Positions 49,987 to 62,475 of a DNA stretch of 64,000 bases are shown here, piece by piece. Positions within the stretch are counted from its first letter, which is position 1. Each line of letters starts with the position of its first letter. The translations under genes were made by a program, and so were the position numbers. The DNA comes from Phymorhynchus buccinoides. Lineage: Eukaryota; Mollusca; Gastropoda; Neogastropoda; Raphitomidae. The stretch spans positions 23,659,751 through 23,723,750 of the forward strand of contig CM065690.1 in assembly GCA_017654935.2 (NCBI GenBank). Reading direction: 5' to 3'. Below the pieces are notes generated by a model that had not been told where the DNA came from, did no database searches, and saw only the letters and a program-made list of their open reading frames with translations.

Positions 49987-51276
49987 TGAAGGGTTACTAA
50001 TTATGTTCGGTGTCCGTAGGAAAGTTCAAATGATTGGCGCAGTCAGGTGGACTTAGCTGTTTGAAGTTCTGGGCTTGCTCGTCAGGTGAGAGTAGCTCCC
50101 AGTCGTTCCTATTACGGCTTCGCGGGATGGCACGGTTCAAGCGTGGTCTCCTCGCGGATTCTGGGTGCAGGTTGTCTTGGCGACGGACCCGTCTTGGTGC
50201 TTGGTGGAGTCCGGGATGATCCTCCGGCCCACGATGCCCTGCTGATAATCACAGGAGAAGGTGGATGTAGATCTCTATGGCTTAGAGACAAGGGGCTTCA
50301 GTCGGCAGGGAATTAGTGAATCCCAACCGGCTTGAAGGCTTCCCTTGTACAATAGCACTACATGTAGTTAATAAATAAACTGAATTTCAGTTAACAAACT
50401 GAGATCAGTAAAACATAAAAGGTGATCAATCCCTCATCATTCTCCATCCAACACCTGGAAAGGAATGGTATCATAAAGTGCAAGATTGCGGCCCATAGGT
50501 TTCCTACTAAAAATAGTGCAAGATTGCGGCCCATAGGTTTCCTACTAAAAATAGACAAAAGGGTTAGTAGGCATAAACTCCGGTTCTGGTACCAAAAGTG
50601 TTCAAGTCAAAAACACACACACACAAATAATCAGTGCACATAAATAGAATAGAATGTTTACCACTTCTTTTCTATAACATATCTATCTACTCCTTATTCA
50701 TCATTGAACATAGGATCTAGATCAAAACTAGAGTCAAACAAACCAGATCTCAATCACCTGCCATCAATAATACTTACTAGTGGGCTTATGATGACTGGTT
50801 GTGAGTGTTGCTCTAGCTACGTTTCAGCATCTTGTGTGACAAACTTTTTCTCACTACGCCAATTATAGCCTTCACTTTCAAACAATGAAAGCCTGCTATT
50901 GGTGTATTACAGTCCACACGTCACAATTTGCTGTTCTAATTGTACCGAACAATCACGCGCCTATTCCATCCTTAGCACATTCCTGACATTCCTAACCTTG
51001 TGATTCAAAAGGAAAAACCGTGTTCAAAGGGAGATAACCTCGGTTGTCACTTTCTTGTGATGAGACGGTAGAAAGGGGGGGGGGGGGTGAAGGGAGATAA
51101 CCTCGGTAGGGGTTGCATGCCGACCGGGGAGAAAGAGATAACGCCCTTCCGCGGCGTTCGTTTGAAGCAGCCGGGCAATTAACGTGGCGGCTGGACAGAG
51201 AAATGAAAAGGCAAGGGGGGGGGGGGGTGTAGATAAGAAATAAAGAAAGCGGGTCGCGCGGGACACTTACGTCACA
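49987..51276 (-). mobile_element. LTR C (partial)
   Basis: Begins inside the LTR at GGGTTACTAATTATGTTCGG and runs to ACGTCACA. The first about 450 bp of the LTR are missing. Confidence 0.85.
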
Positions 51277-51540
51277 GAGGCCCCCCGAAGAAAAGATTCT
51301 GGTACCGGAATCTTCCTGTGGAACGCCGACTCCACTTTCGACTTGGGCGACAGGGACAAATTAGTGGGGAGACTGGGTCGGCTGGAATGGTGGAACATCT
51401 GGTCGCAACTCAGAGTTCAAAGGAGCCGGTGGGTTAGAGATCAGTGGAATGGATTCCGACTGAGGTTGGTGCGGCAATCCTGTGTTGAGTTGTCCCAAGG
51501 TTGATTGCAGAATAGCAAACATCTCTTGCCTGAGTTTCCC
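51277..51540 (-). pseudogene. Integrase-end fragment, copy 3
   Basis: Matches the last about 60 codons and 3' flank of copies 1 and 2, cut at 51540 and joined to LTR D. Confidence 0.85.
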
Positions 51541-52609
51541 CCGGCCCACGATGCCCTGCTGATAATCACAGGAGAAGGTGGATGTAGATCTCTATGGCTT
51601 AGAGACAAGGGGCTTCAGTCGGCAGGGAATTAGTGAATCCCAACCGGCTTGAAGGCTTCCCTTGTACAATAGCACTACATGTAGTTAATAAATAAACTGA
51701 ATTTCAGTTAACAAACTGAGATTAGTAAAACATAAAAGGTGATCAATCCATCATCACTCTCCATCCAACACCTGGAAAGGAATGGTATCATAAAGTGCAA
51801 GATTGCGGCCCATAGGTTTCCTACTAAAAATAGTGCAAGATTGCGGCCCATAGGTTTCCTACTAAAAATAGACAAAAGGGTTAGTAGGCATAAACTCCGG
51901 TTCTGGTACCAAAAGTGTTCAAGTCAAAAACACACACACACAAATAATCAGTGCACATAAATAGAATAGAATGTTTACCACTTCTTTTCTATAACATATC
52001 TATCTACTCCTTATTCATCATTGAACATAGGATCTAGATCAAAACTAGAGTCACACAAACAAGATCTCAATCACCTGCCATCAATAATACTTACTAGTGG
52101 GCTTATGATGACTGGTTGTGAGTGTTGCTCTAGCTACGTTTCAGCATCTTGTGTGACAACTTTTTCTCACCACTCCAATTATAGCCTTCACTTTCAAACA
52201 ATGAAAGCCTGCTATTGGTGTATTACAGTCCACACGTCACAAGATTGCTGTTCTAATTGTACCGAACAATCACGCGCCTATTCCATCCTTAGCACATTCC
52301 TGACATTCCTAACCTTGTGATTCAAACAGCAAAACCATCTTCAAAGGGAGATAACCGTGGTTGTCACTTTCTTGTGATGAGACGGTAGAAAAAGGGGGGG
52401 GGGGGTGAAGGGAGATAACCTCGGTAGGTGGTACGTGCCGACCGGGGAGAAAGAGATAACGCCCTTCCGCGGCGTTCGTTTGAAGCAGCGGGGCAATTAA
52501 CGTGGCGGCTGGACAGAGAAATGAAAAGGCGAGGGGGGGGAGGGGAGAAGGGGGGGGGGGTGTAGATAAGAAATAAAGAAAGCGGGTCGCGCGGGACACT
52601 TACGTCACA
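51541..52609 (-). mobile_element. LTR D (partial, outer right end)
   Basis: Begins inside the LTR at CGGCCCACGATGCCCTGCTG and ends TTACGTCACA at 52609, followed by the target duplication CTGAC. Confidence 0.85.
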
Positions 52610-55600
52610 CTGACAACATTGAGGCCTTTGAGTACATGGACAAAGATTGAGAGACACTGACAACATTGAGGCCTTTGAGTACATGGACAAAGATTGAGAG
52701 ACACTGACAACATTGAGGCCTTTGAATACATGGACAAAGATTGAGAGACACTGACAACATTGAGGCCTTTGAGTACATGGACAAAGATTGAGAGACACTG
52801 ACAACATTGAGGCCTTTGACTTGAGTACATGAACAAAGACAACATTTAGGCCTTTGAGTACATGGACAAAGATTGAGAGAGACTGACAACATTGAGGCCT
52901 TTGAATACATGGACAAAGATTGAGAGACACTGACAACATTGGGGCCTTTGAGTACATGGACAAAGATTGAGAGAGACACAGCATTCAGGCCTTACATTGA
53001 CAAAGATTGAGACACTGACAACATTGAGACCTTTGAGTACATGGACAAAGACTGAGAGAGACTGACAACATTCAGGTCTTTGAGTACATGGACAAAGACT
53101 GAGAGAGACTGACAACATTCAGGCCTTTGAGTACATGGACAAAGATTGAGAGACATTGACAACATTGAGACCTTTGAGTACATGGACAAAGATTGAGAGA
53201 CACTGACAACATTGAGACCTTTGAGTACATGGACAAAGATTGAGAGACACTGACAACATTGAGGCCTTTGAGTACATGGACAAAGATTGAGAGACACTGA
53301 CAACATTGAGGCCTTTGACTTGAGTACATGAACAAAGACTGAGAGACACTGACAACATTGGGGCCTTTGAGTACATGGACAAAGATTGAGACACTGACAA
53401 CATTGGGGCCTTTGAGTACATGGATAAAGATTGAGAGACACTGACAACATTGGGGCCTTTGAGTACATGGACAAAGATTGAGACACTGACAACATTGGGG
53501 CCTTTGAGTACATGGACAAAGATTGAGAGACACTGACAACATTGAGACCTTTGAGTACATGGACAAAGATTGAGAGACACTGACAACATTGAGGCCTTTG
53601 AGTACATGGACAAAGATTGAGAGACACTGACAACATTGAGGCCTTTGAGTACATGGACAAAGATTGAGACACTGACAACATTGGGGCCTTTGAGTACATG
53701 GACAAAGATTGAGTGACACTGACAACATTGAGGCCTTTGAGTACATGGACAAAGACTGAGAGAGACTGACAGCATTGAGACCTTTGAGTACATGGACAAA
53801 GACTGAGAGAGACTGACAACATCCAGGTCTTTGAGTACATGGACAAAGACTGAGAGACTGACAATGTTCAGGCCTTTGAGTATATGGACAAAGACTGAGA
53901 GAGACTGACTGACAACATTCAGGCCTTTGAGTATATGGACAAAGACTGAGAGAGACTGACAATGTTCAGGCCTTTGAGTATATGGACAAAGACTGAGAGA
54001 CTGACAATGTTCAGGCCTTTGAGTATATGGACAAAGACTGAGAGAGACTGACTGACAACATTCAGGCCTTTGAGTACATGGACAAAGACTGAGAGAGACT
54101 GACAACATCCAGGTCTTTGAGTACATGGACAAAGACTGAGAGAGACTGACAACATTCAGGCCTTTGAGTACATGGACAAAGATTGAGAGACATTGACAAC
54201 ATTGAGACCTTTGAGTACATGGACAAAGATTGAGAGACACTGACAACATTGAGACCTTTGAGTACATGGACAAAGATTGAGAGACACTGACAACATTGAG
54301 GCCTTTGAATACATGGACAAAGATTGAGAGACACTGACAACATTGAGGCCTTTGAGTACATGGACAAAGATTGAGAGACACTGACAACATTGAGGCCTTT
54401 GACTTGAGTACATGAACAAAGACTGAGAGACACTGACAACATTGGGGCCTTTGAGTACATGGACAAAGATTGAGACACTGACAACATTGGGGCCTTTGAA
54501 TACATGGACAAAGATTGAGAGACACTGACAACATTGAGACCTTTGAGTACATGGACAAAGATTGAGAGACACTGACAACATTGAGGCCTTTGAGTACATG
54601 GACAAAGATTGAGAGACACTGACAACATTGAGGCCTTTGAGTACATGGACAAAGATTGAGACACTGACAACATTGGGGCCTTTGAGTACATGGACAAAGA
54701 TTGAGTGACACTGACAACATTGAGGCCTTTGAGTACATGGACAAAGACTGAGAGAGACTGACAGCATTCAGGCCTTACATTGACAAAGATTGAGACACTG
54801 ACAACATTGAGACCTTTGAGTACATGGACAAAGACTGAGAGAGACTGACAACATCCAGGTCTTTGAGTACATGGACAAAGACTGAGAGACTGACAATGTT
54901 CAGGCCTTTGAGTATATGGACAAAGACTGAGAGAGACTGACTGACAACATTCAGGCCTTTGAGTATATGGACAAAGACTGAGAGAGACTGACAATGTTCA
55001 GGCCTTTGAGTATATGGACAAAGACTGAGAGACTGACAATGTTCAGGCCTTTGAGTATATGGACAAAGACTGAGAGAGACTGACTGACAACATTCAGGCC
55101 TTTGAGTACATGGACAAAGACTGAGAGAGACTGACAACATCCAGGTCTTTGAGTACATGGACAAAGACTGAGAGAGACTGACAACATTCAGGCCTTTGAG
55201 TACATGGACAAAGATTGAGAGACACTGACAACATTGAGACCTTTGAGTACATGGACAAAGATTGAGAGACACTGACAACATTGAGGCCTTTGAGTACATG
55301 GACAAAGATTGAGAGACACTGACAACATTGAGGCCTTTGAATACATGGACAAAGATTGAGAGACACTGACAACATTGAGGCCTTTGAGTACATGGACAAA
55401 GATTGAGAGACACTGACAACATTGAGGCCTTTGACTTGAGTACATGGACAAAGACTGAGAGACACTGACAACATTGAGGCCTTTGAGTACATGGACAAAG
55501 ATTGAGAGACACTGACAACATTGAGGCCTTTGAGTACATGGACAAAGATTGAGACACTGACAACATTGGGGCCTTTGAGTACATGGACAAAGATTGAGGG

Positions 55601-56823
55601 AGACTGACAACATTGAGGCCTTTGAGTACATGGACAAAGATTGAGAGAGACTGACAACATTGAGGCCTTTGAGTACATGGACAAAGATTGAGACACTGAC
55701 AACATTGGGGCCTTTGAGTACATGGACAAAGATTGAGTGACACTGACAACATTGAGGCCTTTGAGTACATGGACAAAGACTGAGAGAGACTGACAGCATT
55801 CAGGCCTTACATTGACAAAGATTGAGACACTGACAACATTGAGACCTTTGAGTACATGGACAAAGACTGAGAGAGACTGACAACATCCAGGTCTTTGAGT
55901 ACATGGACAAAGACTGAGAGACTGACAATGTTCAGGCCTTTGAGTATATGGACAAAGACTGAGAGAGACTGACTGACAACATTCAGGCCTTTGAGTATAT
56001 TGACAAAGACTGAGAGAGACTGACAATGTTCAGGCCTTTGAGTATATGGACAAAGACTGAGAGACTGACAATGTTCAGGCCTTTGAGTATATGGACAAAG
56101 ACTGAGAGAGACTGACCGACAACATTCAGGCCTTTGAGTACATGGACAAAGACTGAGAGAGACTGACAACATCCAAGTCTTTGAGTACATGGACAAAGAC
56201 TGAGAGAGACTGACAACATTCAGGCCTTTGAGTACATGGACAAAGATTGAGAGACACTGACAACATTGAGACCTTTGAGTACATGGACAAAGATTGAGAG
56301 ACACTGACAACATTGAGGCCTTTGAATACATGGACAAAGATTGAGAGACACTGACAACATTGAGGCCTTTGAGTACATGGACAAAGATTGAGAGACACTG
56401 ACAACATTGAGGCCTTTGACTTGAGTACATGGACAAAGACTGAGAGACACTGACAACATTGAGGCCTTTGAGTACATGGACAAAGATTGAGAGACACTGA
56501 CAACATTGAGGCCTTTGAGTACATGGACAAAGATTGAGACACTGACAACATTGGGGCCTTTGAGTACATGGACAAAGATTGAGGGAGACTGACAACATTC
56601 AGGCCTTTGAGTACATGGACAAAGATTGAGAGAGACTGACAACATTGAGACCTTTGAGTACATGGACAAAGACTGAGAGAGACTGACAACATTCAGGCCT
56701 TTGAGTACATGGACAAAGACTGAGCAGGACTAACAACATCCAGGTCTTTGAGTACATGGACAAAGACTGAGAGAGACTGACTGACATCATTCATCCCCTT
56801 CCTACATGGACAAAGACTGAGAC
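52610..56823 (+). repeat. 47-bp satellite, right block with 1032-bp higher-order period
   Basis: About 90 units of the same repeat as 41366-42007. Marker variants recur 1032 bp apart: the deleted unit GGCCTTACATTGACAAAG at about 54770 and 55802 (also 52987), and the TATATGGACA/ACTGACTGAC cluster near 53900, 54930 and 55965. No unit lacks the TTTGAGTACATGG core except the few deleted ones. On the minus strand all three frames are stop-free in the common unit, which makes ORFs up to 541 codons. Confidence 0.95.
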
Positions 56824-57433
56824 TATAATAGTTGTTTCATTTCTTCTAGATTGTCACTCTTTTGCTATGTCACTGTTAGGCTTTTGTGGTTTTTAGATGG
56901 AAGCTGGGGGAAATATTGTGTAAAAGGTGTGAAACACTGGGTGGGGGAAAGAGGTGGGGGTTGCTGGAGATGAAGGAATTTTTTTTAAAGTTGAAAGGAG
57001 TGGGGATAGTAGTGGGCATACTCCTTAAAAAGACTTAGCACGGGAGTAGTAAGCATTGTTGAATGAAGGTAGAATTTGCTGTTGTTTGATTAGACTGAAA
57101 AACTTGTGTGATAGATGAGATAAATTTGTAACAGTTTGTCATGTTCACCAAACTTGCAATATTGAGATTGTCAGAAATAAGGTATCAAGGTTAATTTTGT
57201 AATTTCATTTGTGTTTAAATGCTGCTTGACTGTGTGACGATTTCATAGATATGACATGTATCATAAACCAAGCTAAAGACTTGGATGATGCCACTAGCAA
57301 TGGCCATGTCTCGGTTTAGGTTATAAAAAAAAAGGCATTGTGGACCTTAGTGATTATCGATGATAATCTAGTTGGTTGTCTAATTGCTAGGCTTAGGCAT
57401 AGATGTCTAGTTGCTAGGCTGATTGTCCAGCTT
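56824..57433. other. Post-array flank, possibly TRIM 3' UTR
   Basis: AT-rich unique-looking sequence without exons. If the TRIM transcript reads through the array, its poly(A) site would lie here or beyond. No clear AATAAA is seen in this part. Confidence 0.35.
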
Positions 57434-57661
57434 GTACCATCATTTTCAGGTTATAAGGCGATGTTTTTTCTCCAATTTCGATTTATGCGCCTTATAAACG
57501 AGGGCGCCTTTTGCTTTCATTTTTTTTCAGAATTGTTTTGAAAATTTTGACATATGCGCCTTATAAAGGCCTTTTACTTAAAATTTTGTTCAGATTTTTG
57601 TTTTTAAATTGCCCTATTCACCTTATACACAGCAGCACCTAATGATCAAAAAAATATGGTA
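57434..57661. mobile_element. ACTATAAGGC MITE, decayed copy
   Basis: Starts TACCATCATTTTCAGGTTAT, has CGCCTTATAAA repeated three times, and ends AAAAAAATATGGTA. Confidence 0.5.
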
Positions 57662-57989
57662 GTATAGGTGTGCTTTCGTTTTGTTTCTTTTGATGTCTTA
57701 GTTTGCACGAAGATGGAAAAGGCTAGAGCAGGGTAACCTTTGTTAGTGAAGTTGAAATCATGCAACAGTCATGCAAGCAGAAGAGAGAGAGAGAGTTTGG
57801 CCGGTTACATATATATTCAATCATGTGTGGTCGCACTGCATGTCCTGGCCCTTGCTACGCTTTTACACAACCCGAGGCTTGATATTTGTATGGTGTGAAC
57901 ATGATATTTATATTGAATAACCCTTCGTTTTGATAAACTATTTGTTATTGTTTTGGACGTCTAGTGACATTTACAGACATGAATGAAGT
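57662..57989. other. Unassigned spacer
   Basis: Includes a short GA tract at 57783-57795. No gene is recognised. Confidence 0.4.
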
Positions 57990-58403
57990 TGCATATCGTC
58001 GGTGAAATTCAAAAACCTCGTATCTCGATTTTGTTTTGTTTTTAGTTAGATACATAGTCAGTTGTCTAATTTTTCCTGCCACCTCCACCAAAAGCTCGTA
58101 TCTCTAACGACTTTCTATCTGGGGTAAATGAGGTTGTGAAAATAGAAGAAAAACTAAGTCCCAAATTCAGATCTAGTTAAGGAGAAAAACCTTGTATCTT
58201 CGTTCTTTTCAAGTCTGAAAAAAAATGTTTTAAGTAATTTTAGCGAAATAAAGGACTAAACTCGCAATGTCTTGAACAACATATTCATCATAGTTAATCA
58301 ATTGTGGTCAACGCGGTTAATTTTTAAAGCAAGTGTTTTTCTTTCATTTTTCTCAAAACTACCAAAATCAGATATGAGGTTTTTGAATTTCACCGACGAT
58401 ATT
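57990..58403. mobile_element. MITE with ATATCGTCGGTGAAATTCAA ends
   Basis: The left arm ATATCGTCGGTGAAATTCAA continues to AAACCTCGTATCT, and the right end is the complement. CTCGTATCT recurs inside. Confidence 0.75.
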
Positions 58404-59092
58404 CAAAACTTTCTTAAGTAATTAATTTACTTGTCCTAACAACAGGGTGATAATTGTCATACCAGCTTTGCATTGTGGTGTAAGCTACTTGTAACGCACA
58501 AAAGAATGCAGAAATGAACAAGGTTGCATTTATACAATGCATATTTAAAGGCACAGCCAGAGTATAAAAAGGAAGGAAGCAAGGCGACTGGTGCCAGTTC
58601 GTGTTGCTGCAGCCGATAGGAGCATTTAGCCCTTCTTTTTTCCCTATTGTGCGAGAGGGCTTGTCTCACATGTGTTGGAGTAGTGTGACCCGATACTATG
58701 GATCAGGTGTTTTGGCTTTAAGAACAGGGTTGTACCGCTACTTAAAATATGTATTTTTTGTGTTTACTAGAAAAGAAAATCAGAATTTTAATCTTTTTCT
58801 TTTTGTAAATTAATTCAAGTTTTTATGAAGTTCAATGTTTGCCATGGTAATAAAATTGTATGAGGGTTGCATTTACATCCTTCCCCCAAATCTCATGTCC
58901 TTATATGCCTTTTCCCCATCATTCGTTCCCCCTTTTCTCTTCTTCCTCTCTCTGTGATTTCTTTGCTCATTTTCTTATTTTATTTGCTTTATTTTGGTGT
59001 AACATATAAGAAACACAGGGTACTGATTCATTATCAGAAATCAGTTTTTGAAGGTCACAATTTTGGCTTATGATCATTTCCTCAGGATAAAT
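58404..59092. other. Unassigned AT-rich stretch
   Basis: No exon is recognised. An AATAAA lies near 58850. Confidence 0.4.
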
Positions 59093-59512
59093 GTGATCCA
59101 GCACAACGAAAGGGACATTAAGTCGCTGGGCTAGTTTCTCACAACAGGCTTGGGAAGTCAAAAATCTTAATTTGTTGTCAATTTTGAGTTATGGGTATTT
59201 TCGTGTTCTCTGACATCTTATCTTTCACATTTATAAAGGATAATCTTTAATATGGTCTCTAAATGGGCTTATAAGTGCTTTAAAATGAGTAGGTCATTGT
59301 ATTTTCTTCAGCTAGGCTAGGCTTTAGACTGTTTTCTCAAAATGGCCAATGCTCACCCTACTAACTTTATATGTTTCTAACTCCGGAACGGAAAAAGATA
59401 CAAGAATGGTTCTTGTATCATTAGAAAGAAGATTGTCTGAAGTTTTCAAATGTATAATTATCTCGGAATGGTCAGTTTGACACTTAATGTCCCTTTCTTG
59501 GTGCTGGGTCAC
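59093..59512. mobile_element. MITE with GTGATCCAGCACAACGAAAG ends
   Basis: Left end GTGATCCAGCACAACGAAAG then GGACATTAAG; right end is the complement with three changes. About 420 bp, non-coding. Confidence 0.7.
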
Positions 59513-62319
59513 AAATGGAGAGATGGGGTTCAAGTTATAAAAAACATCAAAAGCAAATGGAGTTTCTCACACCTTGATTCATCAAGGCATTCATCAGTCT
59601 CAAGACTTGTAATATTCAGTTGTTGATAACATTTTAAGGTTTGACAGTCTTTTCAGCCAGTAGGATTCACTTCCTGATGCTTTCATGGGATAGAATTTTT
59701 GCTTTTTTTCAAGGTCAGTTTTCAGTTCCTTTTTCATTTTAGGCCAAGTCTTCTCTGGGTCCCATCAGCACCTTCGGGTGTTTCTATTTCATATTGCCCA
59801 CAATTTGAAAGTTTCATTATTTGAATATAAATGTCTGTTGAAAGTAGAGGGATTGCTCTCTACAAATACATATATATGCTGTTACAATAACGCTTTTCCC
59901 AAATTGGCAAAATATTCTGTTTAGTTTTTTTGTTTGTTTTGTTTTTGTATGTACGTGTGCTACTCAGATGTTATTTTGAGTAAGAGATGTTTTGGAACAC
60001 ATGCACACAAACAAGCTTCAGACATGAAGAGAAACCACCATTTAACAAGAGGCAAAGCCTTCATGGCTCATTCGGGGTGGGGAGGGGAAAACCGAAGAAG
60101 CATGAAAACATACTCACTTTCGTGTCGTTGACACGAGTGAGCCAAAAAGACATGAAAAATTTGGTGTTCAAAGTTTGGCTGATTTATGAGATGTTCATGT
60201 ACCGGTACTGGTACCATATAGGCAGAATGAACTATAGCGAAGAGCAATGTTTGTATAAACATGTAAATGGCGTGGTTTGATTCAAACCTTAATATTAAAT
60301 GGCGCAGCTTTGTGGGTGATTTCCTATGAAAACAGTCTCGTATATTTTTGTTTTTAAGTGTGCCATGTCCATATTTAATTTTAATTTTGTAGATTGTCCT
60401 TACAATCATGCTCCCCACCCCCACCCACCCCATCTTTATCCATTCTTGCTCTTGCTTCCTTTTTTCCAATAAATATATCTCCATGCCTAAATATCTTCAT
60501 TCTATTTCAGTCGCCACACACTTTGATGTGATACTTTGAAAAGAATCAAAACATTGGCATGTATCATGCTCCGAGTCACAGATCAAGCATATGGAATGCT
60601 TAAATTATACATCAAAATTATACCTAAATATAATAAACCTAATAGGTTGTCGTTGGATAGCGAGAAGTCATATGATGTGAAAAATATTGCAGTAATGTTG
60701 ACATTCACCTTTGTAAGGGAGATAACTTATTGACATAAATAACTTCCTACATTATTTCTTGTTTTGGGGTGTGTTTTTTAAAAGATTATATGTATCCTAG
60801 TACCCTCAAGAACATTATTTATTTATTGTTGAGAGATACTGCCATAATAATTAGTAGAAAAGGTAATTAACATATTAACCAATAAAGTTGTAGTATTATT
60901 GATGTGATTATTACAGTGTTTAAATCTTAGTCATCTTAGCCACAAACTATTGCGATTTCGCGCTTGTTAACTTCTGTCGAAACAGCTGTCTTCGCCTGGG
61001 TTCTGCCAATGCCTCCCTAATAAGGAGGAGAAACTAAGCTAGCACTCTTTTAGGTTTTTTAGAACATAGATCAAAATACCAAGTTAATATAACTGGTTTT
61101 GGTTTTAATGTTTGCTTCAAAGTTTTAAACAATTTTACTATTATTGCATTTCAAATGCTCTAACTTTTAAGTCCTGTAGGCTGAAGGAACGGTGCCAGCA
61201 GTAAACTGAGATTTTTTCATACCTATATATATTTCTTCGTTTGATATATTTTCAATTTCTTCTGTTTGAATATTGCTCATCAATTGTCGAAAGATACATT
61301 TGTTCAGCTGCGCAAGTTAACCAAACATTCCTGGTCCGTCTGTACCACTTTCTACTTTGTCGTTCCTTTCCGGTGTTTTTTGTCAGTCAAATAAGCCTGG
61401 AAATGTGCCTCCTTGGTCCTTTGAAATTTGATGTACATTTGTTTTGATTTGATGCCAGTGTTTTGTTTTGGATTTTGTTTTGTTTTATCATTTATTAGAG
61501 AAAAAACCCTTTTTCAAACCTTTTATTCAGAGGTTTTGTTTCGATATAGAAAATCTTTGTTAACCTTTATTCTGGAGTTTTTATTTATTTTGTTGTGTTT
61601 GACTTCCCAGTTTGGGGCTTTTTCTGCTGTAAAAAATTCTGACTTTTGCTAGCCTTCTTATACCACAAGGAACTGATAATCTCCAAAGAAGTCGTAATAT
61701 ATTATATGCTGTTTCTTTTACATTGTGCCTTTTTGTAGCGTTTCAAGATTCAGAAATTGTCTGGACTGGTGGCTCAAACCTCTCTTATTTTTAGGTGTTA
61801 TCATCTCCATCATAGAAATAACGTTTTTGCACTAATATACATGTTGGTAGGTTGGTTAAGTACAGCATGATTGCTTATTAGGTAGTTAGAGTGTTATAAA
61901 AAGAAACGAATACATTCTCGCTGTTAAAATGTTTTGGATAACACCTTAAGAACAATTAATTTAATTTCGGTGGTTATCTGGATCTACATCCACCAAATGT
62001 TTTTTTCTTTTTTTCTTTTTTTCTTTTTTTGGCAAATAGTGTACCTGTTTTCTATGCTAAAAAAATAATATCTATGCACTATGCGTTTATCCACATGCGC
62101 TAAAAGCAAGAGTGTTAGTGTTGTGGCAAACGTCATTAGTTGGCCAAAAAAGTATCCATTTATAATGATAATTTAAAGTAAGATTTTTTGCTTCTTTCAA
62201 CAGTTGGTTATCATAGCTTGGTTTAAAAAAAAGGAAAATGCCAATATGTACTATGCAGCTGCAGTGGTGGGTGGAGGTCTTCACTTTCCAGTGCTTTCTA
62301 TGATTGTATGAAACGGTTC
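59513..62319. other. Long AT-rich stretch without a recognised gene
   Basis: The ORFs are short and lack family features. Candidate AATAAA signals occur near 60468 and 60883. No inverted-repeat element is obvious. It may be intergenic. Confidence 0.4.
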
Positions 62320-62475
62320 GATACTCATAGACAAATCAAGGATTATAGGTTTCTTTTGACTGTTTTGATCAAGGATTATAGGTTTCTTTTGACTGTTTTG
62401 ATCAAGAAATAGAGGTTTCTTTTGACTATTTTGATCAAGAATTAGGTTTCTTTTGACTATTTTGATTTGACATTC
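62320..62475. repeat. 33-bp tandem repeat
   Basis: Four imperfect units of TTGATCAAGGATTATAGG plus TTTCTTTTGACTG; the last unit is shortened. As 33 is a multiple of three, the minus strand shows a periodic DQNSQKKP frame. Confidence 0.85.

Larger units (their letters stand above)
42008..52609 (-). mobile_element. Compound Ty3/gypsy-like LTR retroelement, no reverse transcriptase
   Basis: Read on the minus strand from the right, the order is: partial LTR D (52609-51541), integrase fragment (51540-51277), partial LTR C (51276-49987), gag-protease-integrase copy 2 (49986-48322), full LTR B (48321-46575), 15 bp of leader, LTR A (46559-45053), primer-binding site and leader, gag-protease-integrase copy 1 to 42428, a gag N-terminal fragment, and an LTR tail (42090-42008). 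All LTR edges are TGTGACG and CGTCACA. One 5-bp duplication, CTGAC, brackets the whole, so it entered as a unit or recombined after entry. The three bodies are nearly identical, so it is young. It lies antisense to the TRIM gene in its 3' region. No RT or RNase H is visible, so movement would need another element. Confidence 0.85.

Noticed and set aside
45841..51960. Recurrent ORFs of 60-99 codons in the LTRs (for example starting MAQSGRLSCLKFW)
   Set aside because: They recur only because the LTRs are repeated, change length among copies and lie outside gag. LTR regulatory sequence explains them.
53119..54744. A 541-codon minus-strand ORF rich in Ser, Cys, Leu and Val
   Set aside because: It is the antisense of the 47-bp satellite, whose unit lacks stops in all three minus frames. 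The frame cycles through the unit, and similar ORFs exist in the other frames.
41366..56823. Resemblance to a CRISPR array or similar repeat-spacer system
   Set aside because: The units are contiguous with no unique spacers, the genome is eukaryotic, and the founder unit is coding sequence of the neighbouring gene.
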